In this document: positions 54,840-64,000 of the stretch, in pieces
How the letters are laid out: each line of letters opens with the position of its first letter
How positions within the stretch are numbered: the first letter of the stretch is position 1
Source: Cladorrhinum sp. PSN259
Taxonomy: Eukaryota > Ascomycota > Sordariomycetes > Sordariales > Podosporaceae
Assembly (NCBI GenBank): GCA_033725935.1
Contig: MU867087.1
Location: 310,001 to 374,000 of the forward strand
Direction: 5' to 3'
Length of the DNA stretch: 64,000 nucleotides
The notes under the pieces: model-generated
What the model was told of the DNA's origin: nothing
Seen by the model: only the letters and a program-made list of their open reading frames with translations
The model's database searches: none
Program-made: the position numbers and the translations under genes

Positions 54840-56546
54840 GATGACGACAGAGGCGTTAACGAAGCTGTTGTCGGGTGGTAAAATGGAGTGGTAGAGTAGC
54901 GCTGGTGCTTGGGAAGAGGAAACGAGCCCAAGCCTCCAACTTAGAGTTTAAACGGCGGGGGATGCAGAGGAGGGGGCGGGAGAGGTGGAGGGGACGGGAG
55001 CCTGAGGGGGAAAAGGTCTGGGTCGATCCTGGCTGTTATATCTGGCATAATAAGCTGGAAGAGCAAGAGTACTGCCCATCACAGTGCCAAAAACAATCTC
55101 AGATGTGCAAAAAGCTGTTGGACAAGAACCCTGATGTCCTGTCCAACCTGGGAAGGTAATTGGATACGACTGCATCCATCCATGCCAGGATCTTGGGAGG
55201 CCATGTTTGGTGGTAGGTAGCACCTGCTCCGTGTCTCTGTGACCCTGTGACATGATCCATGATGAGCACAGTGAATGGCTCCTCCCTTCTTGGGAAAGCA
55301 TTCCGTCGCTCTCGTCCAGGCTCGAGCCAAGTGCTATCCGGCATTTACACTTTTATCTGCGGCAGAAAGTGTCAAGCGGCAGGGGTAAAGCAGGCACAAG
55401 CAAGCACGACAGGGGTTCATCGAGATTGGCGCCCACTTGGCGCCCCACCGATCCCCACGGCAGATCAGCCGTTGTGTTATTTCCGCGCAGGCGGTACGGC
55501 ATCTCTGCTTGGCATCGTCGTTTTTTTGCTGCATGCCAGTTGCCGTTCTCCTTCAGGGTTCCGGAACTTGGGCGTTTGATGGAAAAACTCCGAAAGTTTT
55601 AATCAAGCATTTTCGGGGGGTATCTTGGCTTTCGCATAAATAACGTAAATGCTAATTGCTCAGATAACCATTATATTCGGCTTTCGGGGATTTCATGCAT
55701 CTTGAACCGCATGTTTTAAAGCAGGCCTGCGGTTCGGAAATATTAAAACCCATGAGAGAAAACAGTTATATATTCTCGAGATATTACATACCGAAAGGAT
55801 GACAGTTATATCGTACCATTCATGCCATCTCTTCAATTCAGGTCATTTACTATCCCTCTTTTTGTCTCTATTACTGTTTTGTATACCACCAACCTTTTTC
55901 GCTTTCTTCATCCCACTTTTCTTCCTCACATACCATAGTACGCACTCCAGCTTCGTCAATACAACACAACAAAAATCCCTTATCAAATCCCCCGCCCACC
56001 GTCGTCGCCTCACCAACTCCTTCCTCGCCACATCATCACCCTTGCTCGACCTCGACCTTCCCCTTTCATCCAATGCCATCCTTCCATCTAAGTGGTCCAG
56101 TTACATCGCGCGGGAAATAATCCGTCACTTCCCGTATCATATGGGCAAACAAATGACTGACACCCTCTGTTTGGGGATATCTTGCCGACCGTTACGGTGT
56201 CCGTTGCATATTGCTTCACTGTTTGTTTGTTTGTTTGGGCAACGGCACTGTGTTGTAGTTTGCTTCTTTCGCCGTCCTACAAGTATTTTGGTGGGTAAAG
56301 GGGCCCGTTCTGGAAGTTGAAAGAGTATGGACAATGTCTTTTGAAACGGGGTATGTGCTGTCTGTGCTCTTGACTGCAGCGCGAAGAGGCGACTACAATA
56401 ATAATAATAATAAAACTGGTGAAACATGATGAGGTTTAGGTTGATAAAATGTTCATCAGTCATTATCATACATAAAGCTCGCTAAACCAACAATAATAAT
56501 AATAATACACTTGGTAGTACATCGCTTTTTACAGCAAAGCTGAAGC
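54840..56546. other. Intergenic region, no gene seen
   Basis: 1.7 kb between the sedolisin start and the transporter stop. It is normal composition near the sedolisin leader and AT-rich around 55620-55800. Short ATAATAATA tracts occur at 56396-56412 and 56489-56507. The open frames overlap on both strands and lack motifs. Confidence 0.5.
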
Positions 56547-58352
56547 TTAAACAGCCCGGTTAACCCTCTCGTCCCTCGACTCGGTGGCACCCAACATGTT
56601 CTCTCCCGACTTCTTCTCCCGACTCGGCCGTCCGCTCGGAACAGCAGTGGTACGGTCATCCAAATCGTCCACGCCAGTAGCATGGCTGCCGCGGTGATGG
56701 AAGAACTCTTCATCTCTCTGCATGCGAGTTTTGTATCCAGGGGGCATCCACTTTCGAGAGCTCCAGGGCTTGAGGTTCTCCTGGCTGTACATGAGATCGA
56801 CGTTCTCGAGACTGAGACTGACGGACTCGTAAAGGAAGAAGTAGACCAGCATGACGCCTGCAAGATTGGTGGCGACGAAAACGAAGCCGTAGGCGTATCC
56901 GATGCCGTCTGTCGCTAGGGGCGTCAGGAAGGAGATCATGACTGAGTAGAAAGGTGTTAGCACAAGTTCTTGTTTGCCTTGAGGAGGGGGCTCAGTGGTA
57001 AACTTACAATTCCCAAGCCAGTTGCTGGCCGTGGCAATGGATGCTTGCTTGGCGCGAGTGCGAAGAGGGAAGGACTCGCCGATGACTACCCAACAGATGG
57101 GACCCCAGGTCATGGCGAAAGAAGCAATGAACAAGGCAGCCGAGACGATCATGAGGATGCCCGAAGTTTTGTTCTCTTCAGGGTTCAAGGCAGTACCCAT
57201 GGAAGCAAAGACAGCCAGCCAGACAGCTTGCCAGATGCCACCGATGATGAGGGGCCACCGGCGTCCAAACTTTTCGACAATGTAAAGACCGAAGAAGGTG
57301 CAGAAAACATTGACGGCGCCCAAGATGAGCTGTGTCTGGATGGGGTCGTCAACACCAGCCGACTGAAAAATGGTAGCCCCGTAGTAGAAGAAGTAGTTGA
57401 TGCCAGTCCACTGCTGTAGGAAGTGAAGTGACATGCCGAGGAACGTTCTGTACACCTGCTTGGGGACGCCGTTGCGGCGCGGCACAAAACACTCAGCCCA
57501 CGAGCCGACGCCGACAGCTTTCTCCTTCTCCAGAATCTCACGCATCTCGCGCATGTCGTCCTCGACGAATTGGTTCTGCAGGTCGCCCTTCACACCACGG
57601 AGGCGAGCTAGAGATAAGCGAGCATCATCCCACCTAGACCGGGAGGCAAGCCATCGAGGGGATTCAGGGACCAAGAGAATACCGAGACCGAGAGGTATGG
57701 AGAAGGCGATACCAAGGCCGATAACAATCCGCCACGAAGCCGGCTCATCCTCGATCGTTCTGACGGCGTAGTTGACAATATTGGCGATGAGGATACCGAT
57801 AGTGATCATGAGCTGGTAAGATGCGACGACGGCGCCGCGGATCTCACGGGGAGAGCACTCTGACTGGAACATCGGTACACCAACTGAAAGGTTACCCACG
57901 CCGAGGCCAGCAACGAACCTGCCCATCATCATGTGTACCCAGTGATCCATGGCCGTAATCTGAATAACGTTACCAATGATGAAGATGCCAACGCCGAATG
58001 TCAAGCTCTTTCTGCGGCCCCACCAATCGGCAGTATAAGAAGCAGTCAAGGAACCGCACAGTGTACCGATGCTCATGAGTGATACGAGAAGGGACTGAAT
58101 AATCGGCCTGAAGTCTCTCCCCTCTGGTGTGTCGACCTGTCCGAAACGGTCCTTGAAGTCCCTGAACAAAAGCATGCCCGAGATCTGACCTGTGTCGTAA
58201 CCAAAGAGGAAGCCGCCGATCGAGGTGATGGCCCCGAGGATGAGGGCCTCAACACCGCAGTCGGCGCCATTGATGCGGATGGACCTGAGCTCAGCGTTAG
58301 GATGGTGTTGTTGAACCAAGTAGGGATCGACTTACTTCTTTCCGAGAAACAT
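56547..58352 (-). CDS. Hexose/sugar transporter, major facilitator superfamily
   Basis: Three minus-strand exons, 58352-58336, 58284-57008 and 56941-56547, give 562 residues. The first exon has only 17 bases, spliced by a 51-base intron with a CTAAC branch and CTCAG acceptor; the start is then MFLGKKSIRING. Twelve transmembrane segments are visible, with the sugar-porter signatures GGFLFGYDTGQISG, WWGRRKS, PESPRWLASRSRW, QQWTGINYFFYYG, GRRWPL and a modified PETKG-like motif YESVSLSLENVDLMY. It resembles high-affinity glucose transporters of the HXT/HGT type, including sensor-like members. The second intron, 57007-56942, is exactly 66 bases with no stop in frame, so the unspliced reading frame is also open and would add 22 residues in a loop; splicing restores NWLGNFMISF. 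A cytosolic C-terminal tail follows the last segment. Confidence 0.9.
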
Positions 58353-61300
58353 CCCGGCGAGTTGTCAGGGTCAGACTGAAGAATACTGATTGTGTGGATA
58401 CACAGTGGGCAATCACGAATTTTTATGGAGAATAATGAAGAGGGAGAGCGGAGAGACACATGGCGAGGGATCTACAAACCCTCAAATACAAATGGTTGGA
58501 GACAAGACAAGAAAGAAAGAAAAGAAACTGTCGATCATCATCATCCCCCTTCAATGCCTTCTCTCACCCCGGATTTTCCTTCAGCGTGGTCATGGTAAGC
58601 CCAGTTGACCACGATGATGTCAACGTAGTCACCGCCAAAATGACGGCCCCTTCCGTTCGCGCCGCAATGCAATGGACGCTCTGCAGGCTGGAATTTGGGG
58701 TCGAAGCAAGAAACCAGAGAGGCATGTTCGAATGAGGTTGCTGACAAGAGGAAGCCGACCAATCAGGTGTAAGGAATCCCTCCGGCAAACTAGAACTGTG
58801 ACGCAATGCTGTGGGGATCCCGCTCCTTCCTTCGCTTGAGGGAATCTGGGGAACTTGGTGTGGTCCCGCTAGCGGCTCGGCGTCGTCAGGCCTCTGTCAG
58901 CGATGAAAGGAAGGATTCTGGATGAGGGCGTCATGGGTGTCACGAGATGCTTCACATTTTCATTTTTCTTTGGGCTTGCATATTGTATGGTGAAAGGAAT
59001 CGCATGTTTGGAAATAGACTGGCGGTTGCAAGGGGAATAGAAGAGAGGAAAACAGGCAAAGCCGTATCTAGTTAAAGCCTGACGGCACCAGCTTGGGGGA
59101 CTCAACTTGGGTGAACATGATTGCGGACCCCAGCCTCGAGGGGATGATCTTCACTTGGCAAACTCGTTGTCTGGATTCGGACTGTGAATCACTGTTCGTC
59201 GATGGACCGCGTTTGGAAGGTGACACGAGGGCGGACTTTGCTGTAGAAAACCGTGACGGTGAGATTTGACATGCTGGTGCTAGGTTGGCACTGTTGGGTG
59301 ACACAGATAGCATAGATCAGAGCAACACAGCCAGAGGGGGGGGGGGGGGTCCGGTTCCGGCCCTTGAGGGCGATACATTATGGATTTCGAGATGGGTGAA
59401 AAGAGAGGAATAAGAATGTCTAGATTGGAAATATCCTGCTGCAAGGCGCCATTACTGTCTCCGATAGGATGCTTTGTGCACTGATGTCAGCAAGAAGCAT
59501 AAAGAGAATAAATAACCCAAGGGCAGTGAGTATGAGAAATATGCCCCGATTAGGTAGTGAAAACGAGACGGTTGAATCGGCTCATCTTCATTTGGTTGCG
59601 CCGTCAAAACCCCGCCGGGTTGCCAATCAGGTCGTCCAAACCTTGGGTTACCACAAGAGGTTGGCCCATGAAATACCATAGTAGAGAACAAGTGTTCAAT
59701 AAAAGAGATGATTGGAGAAAACCTAATAACATTCGATATTGACGTTCTTTCTAACGAAATTTCATGTTTGCCCTTAATTGGGTGTGTATCGGACAAAAAA
59801 GAGAAAGCCCACAAACAATTCTAGGCTTTTCCCCCCTCGTGTGTTGGAAATGTTGAAGCCTGCAAAAAAGCCAAGCCTTTGAAGAATTGCATTTTGCCCC
59901 CCTCCCCCCTGGAAAAAAGACCGGTTGCGGTTGTGCACAGGGCAGTTCCACTTGCACTGGCAAAATTCCGCGGCCAACCCCTCACTCTGCTTGCCTTGGC
60001 TGTGCGAAACTTTTGCCGTCCACAATCACCCGCCAGCCCCAGAAATGACCAGACAAGCACGTCAGGTCAACAAGAGGAGGAGAGAAACCAGCAACGCTGC
60101 CAAAAACCTCACCATAATCTGCACAGAAGCAGCATGATTGATTGAGGATATTACCATCGCTGTTTTAACTCTTCACAATTTTGTCTAATTTCCCTCGATT
60201 TCCCACTCCTTTGCCTTCATTTCCGCCCCGTCACATCCTCTAAGCAACAATCTGCTGCCCGCCCTGCCTCAGGACGGATCCATTCGCCGCCCGCCCCCCA
60301 TTCTGCTCCGTGGATAAGTGTGGTCGACTCAACATCAGGTCAACCGTGAAAATTGATGCGCTCCTCCAGCAGATGCAAAAAAATGAACACCAGGTAAGCG
60401 GAAATTACTTGTCACTTCATTTGGCATTTCAAGGCAGCCACCCTTCATTAACCGTCTTCCTTCTTCAACTTCAGCCATATTCCCACATGCCAAAATGATC
60501 CGCTCAAGTCCCCGCCCCGGCGTCACCGAATAGTGGCCCAAGAACCACTACCGCTACGCTTATATCTACAGTGGACAACGACCTCGCTGTTCATGCTCGA
60601 CCACCACCACATCCAATAATTTTTTGGGGTTTTCTTACCGCTTCTCCACAAAGTCTTCTCTCCTAAGCCGTCGGCGTTTCTGCAACAAATACAGCTCGGC
60701 TCGCGGATCAAAACTGTTACAAAGAAGAAGAAAAAAACCACACAAGAAATGGCACCCTCAGTTGACTTCTCCTATCTCCCAATCAGCGAGATAAGCCGTG
60801 TACGGAGTACCACACACTGGCATTGAATGGCGCCCGCCTGCCCCCTTGTGGAGTCTCACACTTGGGATCCTGCTTGCAGCAATATCTCAACATCGCTGGT
60901 CGCCGCATCTACGATCAAGAACTGGCCAGGGCAATCTTCAAAAGAAGGAAAAAGAGATGAGAAATAGTTGCCATTCATACCCAGTATGATACGTATCGGC
61001 GACACACAAAGACCGACACACGCTAGCAACACTGGGAACACAGCAGAAACACAACTACCTTGAAGATATGCTTCCGCCAGCTGGCACCCGTCTTCCCCTC
61101 CCATATCTCAGCTTGGGTTTGAGACTTGAGTTCAGGGGCAACGTCTGATTACTGAGCGCCACAGCACCACCACCAACCAAACGATCTGGCTCTCTTTAAG
61201 CTGGCATCAGCTCGTAAGCATTGTTTCTTGAGCGCGACAACACCAATCTGCCAAACCATGCAACCTGGACAATCATGGTTTGTTTGACGCCTCAAATCTC

Positions 61301-62705
61301 GCATCTCGAGCTTTGAACATCAAATCGCTAACAACGCCAGTAGATATCACACCGTCAAGCAACTCGACATCACAGCAACGCAAGAGAAGAAGAGAGTTCA
61401 CAATCGAACACACCTACGGCAACAAATCACACACAAATAGGCACCGTGCAAGTGCACGGCGCATTCCGGTAAAGGAAGAAGAACTAGTTCTTTTCTGTTT
61501 AGCAAGTTCGCTACTTTCTCTTCTCTTCCTATTCTTATTCACTCCCCGCACTACTGATTTCGCTGATTTTCGCCTCTCTCGAGACGCCGGTATCAAAGCT
61601 CTTCTTCCTTTCTGCTACCAAAAATCAAGCCTTGCTTGCGTACTCTCCTCCAATTTCCCGGTCTGCTCAGGGCTGAAATTCTTCACCTTGTTGGAAAAGA
61701 ATACTGCGACAGAGACTCTGTTGGGAAAATCATGGCGAGATGCAGCAGGCTTGGCATCTATGCAGTGCGAGACCGAGACGAAAGCATTCCTCCCCGAAAA
61801 AAGAAACTTCAACGCTGGCATAGTAATGCAGCTGATGTTCGGGGAAAATCGGATGGATGAGAATAAGAGCGTGAAAACGGATTTTCGTTGCGCATGATCC
61901 AACCATCCATTTCCTTCCCTCTCAGCGCGGGCCAGGCTTTACACATCGCTTACTCAAACACAAGTCAACGTTTTGCCCCGAATGAATATCCCTTTTTTGT
62001 CTTCTCTTTTAATGCCCGCCCCCGCCGATCTTTGTTGGATCCTCAAAAAAATGCTTCCGGGCGAGATGCTCGTTGGTTGGTTGGGTGGATTTGCGGACAG
62101 CCCCTCCAAATTTCCTTGCCATCTGTGAGCAGAGGAGAAAAGTCAATTGACCTAAGTGTCATTCGAAAAATCTCCCTGCTCATGCAAAACACAAAAAAAG
62201 TAAATCTCCTTGAGTCATGGTTATCCGAGATGGAGAGGTGAATATCATGCCCAAAAAAAAAACCCGCTGAGACGTTTCCTTTTTCGTGAACGGAAGGTCA
62301 TCAAGGTCTTTTTGCGTGGTGGAGCAATGCCAGCAGCCAAGACCCAAGAGTAAAAAAAGGTTAATATGGTACAGTCAATATTCCTACAAGCCGAAAAAAG
62401 AGAGAGCAAAGCGATGAAGGTCTTGGTTGGATGGGTGTTGGCATCTTTTGTGGCGGATTTTTATGATGCATGAAATGGCGGGGACAGTGGTGTCAATCCG
62501 TCACCGCTGTTGATAAAATGGAGGGAAAATGCCATGAGGCAATTCCCTCGTCAAAGCCAATCCCATTGTATAGGAGAGATAGGTCCCGATGATGCTCTGT
62601 CCAGGATATTGGGGTAAGTGGGCAAGACAGGTGAGATGGCAAACTGAAGTGTGTGCACGTGTCGGCGGGGAAAGGCAGACCCATGGTTGAAACGACATGG
62701 CGCGC
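58353..62705. other. Long intergenic region, no gene seen
   Basis: 4.35 kb between the transporter start and the BET stop codon. It holds a run of 14 G at 59336-59349, several poly-A tracts and pyrimidine-rich stretches. I see no homology-bearing frame on either strand. The longest frame, 61280-61897 (205 codons), has no recognisable domain and no clear coding bias. A non-coding RNA or a gene with short exons could lie here and escape inspection. Confidence 0.45.
59336..59349. repeat. Homopolymer of 14 G
   Basis: An uninterrupted run of 14 G. It may be polymorphic and is a place where assembly errors are likely. Confidence 0.9.
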
Positions 62706-64000
62706 TTAGTCCTCCTCCGAGTCGACCTCGTCTTCACTGCCAAAATCAGCTTGAGCGGCAGCAGGTTCGGCAGGCGCCGCACCGGTGCCCTCGATCGACT
62801 CCATGGGCTCCTGGCTCCCGGAGGCTTGACGAGTGGCTTGGGCCCTCAGCTCGTTGAGCTGCTGAATACGGCGCTCCTGCTCCAACTTGCTCATTGGCTT
62901 GTTCTTCTTCGACTTGGTGGCCGAGGACTTGTTCTTGTTAGTCGGCGGATCCGCCGGAGCGTGGGCATAAGCCCTCTCCTTCTCCTGCCTGATGACCTTT
63001 GCATCCGGGTAGGCTTTGCAGACAATATCATAGATCTTAGCCAAGGCATCGTCAGAGAGTTGCTCAATGTCAAGCTCCAATTCGCCATCTGGATTCTCCC
63101 CCTGACCGGTGTCCTTCTTGATGAGTTCGATCGCCCTCTCAAGGTAAGTACCATCCAGTTCGCCGAGATATTGGGTCACGACGTCCTTCTCAGCAGCTGT
63201 GACCTTGCGTCTGGGAGCAGGCTTCTTGGGCGCCGACTTCTTGAAGGCCCCAGATGAAGCTCCACCTGAGCCAGAGACGCTTGCTTTCTTGGCGTGGGCG
63301 CCAGCGTGATTCCCACCACTGGGCTTTTTGGATTTGTTAGGAGCAGGCTTGGGCTTTCCTGGCTTCTTGGCAGGCAGGTTCGCCAATTTTGCCCGCTCTT
63401 GCATGAGGTTCTTCTGCAGCATGGCGACGACTGACTGTGCGATCTCTACCTCGGAGATGTCTGCCGTGCCGGAGTTGACAAGATTGTTAACCTTGTTCTG
63501 CTCCTCCTGCAATCTACGCTGAATGCCTGCGATCTTGATCTGCGCCGCCTTGTGTTCCTCATCGAGCTCATCGCCCTCAGACTCGGCGTCTTCATCCTCC
63601 GACTCATCCTTGTGACGCGGGCTGGCAACGGCGGCAGGCGGTGCATGCTTGGCCAACCATTCATCCTTTCGCAGCATCTCAGTCCGGTAAAGCAGCTGAA
63701 GCCTCTTGGCTTGCTCGTAGACAATATGACCTTCGCCGTTGAACAGCTTGCAGTTCTTGATGATGAGGTCAAAGTCCCGGTCAAAGTCCTTGAGAGTAGC
63801 ATAATCGCCTGCATGAAGTTTCTGGGTCAGAAGGGAGAGATCCATTGGCTTTTTGACGATCTTGTGGTAGGTGGGAATGTTGAGAGCGACGGGGTCAACT
63901 GGCTGAGTGAACGGCGCATTGAACTCAAAGTGCTTGGACTTTTTAAGCTCGGTAAGAACTTCATCCGCAAAGCGAAGTTCTGGAGGGAGCTTCTTCTTGC
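62706..64000 (-). CDS. bdf1: BET bromodomain protein (Bdf1-like), 3' part; 5' end beyond the window
   Basis: Minus-strand reading from the right edge gives about 431 codons to a TAA at 62708-62706. It opens inside the second bromodomain (ELRFADEVLTELKKSKHFEF, VALNIPTYHKIVKKPMDLS, and NCKLFNGEGHIVYEQAKRLQ with the acetyl-lysine-binding Asn). Next come a coiled coil with acidic patches and a basic Lys/Pro/Ser-rich linker. An ET (NET) domain lies near residues 260-330 of the visible part (RKVTAAEKDVVTQYLGELDG, then LDIEQLSDDALAKIYDIVCK). The acidic C-terminus ends EDEVDSEED. BET proteins bind acetylated histone H4 and recruit transcription and chromatin factors through ET. The first bromodomain should lie upstream. 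Confidence 0.9.
   Translation of the reverse strand, partial: KKKLPPELRFADEVLTELKKSKHFEFNAPFTQPVDPVALNIPTYHKIVKKPMDLSLLTQKLHAGDYATLKDFDRDFDLIIKNCKLFNGEGHIVYEQAKRLQLLYRTEMLRKDEWLAKHAPPAAVASPRHKDESEDEDAESEGDELDEEHKAAQIKIAGIQRRLQEEQNKVNNLVNSGTADISEVEIAQSVVAMLQKNLMQERAKLANLPAKKPGKPKPAPNKSKKPSGGNHAGAHAKKASVSGSGGASSGAFKKSAPKKPAPRRKVTAAEKDVVTQYLGELDGTYLERAIELIKKDTGQGENPDGELELDIEQLSDDALAKIYDIVCKAYPDAKVIRQEKERAYAHAPADPPTNKNKSSATKSKKNKPMSKLEQERRIQQLNELRAQATRQASGSQEPMESIEGTGAAPAEPAAAQADFGSEDEVDSEED

Noticed and set aside
61280..61897. 205-codon frame in the transporter-BET spacer
   Set aside because: No domain, no clear coding bias, conflicting opposite-strand frames; possible but unsupported.
1..64000. 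CRISPR arrays, bacterial operators or replication origins
   Set aside because: No regularly spaced repeats or such sites were seen; the DNA is fungal nuclear sequence.

Overview
The window is nuclear DNA of a filamentous ascomycete (Pezizomycotina, most likely a sordariomycete of the Neurospora/Podospora type). The grounds are short GT-AG introns of 51-85 bases with CTAAC/CTGAC-type branch sites near the acceptor, fungus-specific families (HET, Goodbye-NACHT, FHA kinase, sedolisin, Rxt3, BET), Tad-like LINE debris, and AT-rich tracts whose differences look like repeat-induced point mutation (RIP).

Layout. Positions 1-5310 hold a divergent pair: the start of an unidentified gene leaving the left edge, and a six-exon gene for an unusual 1264-residue protein. 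After a gene-poor, AT-rich 1.8 kb come a 106-residue membrane protein, a Cnn_1N (centrosomin/spindle-pole type) protein, a short-chain dehydrogenase, a secreted HEFGH zincin and a multi-pass membrane protein (7.1-18.2 kb).

Positions 19.3-41 kb form an accessory island. In order it holds an orphan 768-residue gene, a HET-domain pseudogene and a second pseudogene (each carrying TAG where tryptophan is expected), a bacterial-looking pair (a frameshifted MazG-like ORF overlapping an intact GIY-YIG/DUF2075 helicase), a spliced F-box-like gene, a decayed partial copy of the 768-residue gene, a 5'-truncated LINE with visible target-site duplication, a 1556-residue Goodbye-NACHT STAND protein with a C-terminal zinc finger, a small beta-rich protein, and a LINE endonuclease relic. 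A promoter-like module occurs in two long copies and one partial copy in this island; the long copy without a gene is C-to-T mutated.

Positions 41.8-64 kb are conserved housekeeping DNA: an FHA/protein kinase, an SDHAF4-type complex II assembly factor, the Rpd3L subunit Rxt3, a sedolisin (tripeptidyl peptidase), a three-exon hexose transporter, and the 3' part of a BET bromodomain gene running off the right edge. Rxt3 and the BET protein are both chromatin acetylation factors but are not otherwise linked here.

The most distinctive observations are the bacterial-style overlapping gene pair in a fungal chromosome, the nonsense-inactivated incompatibility-type locus beside it, and the duplicated promoter module with a RIP-like copy. 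Exon models were assembled by eye from reading frame, splice consensus and protein continuity; no similarity search was run.
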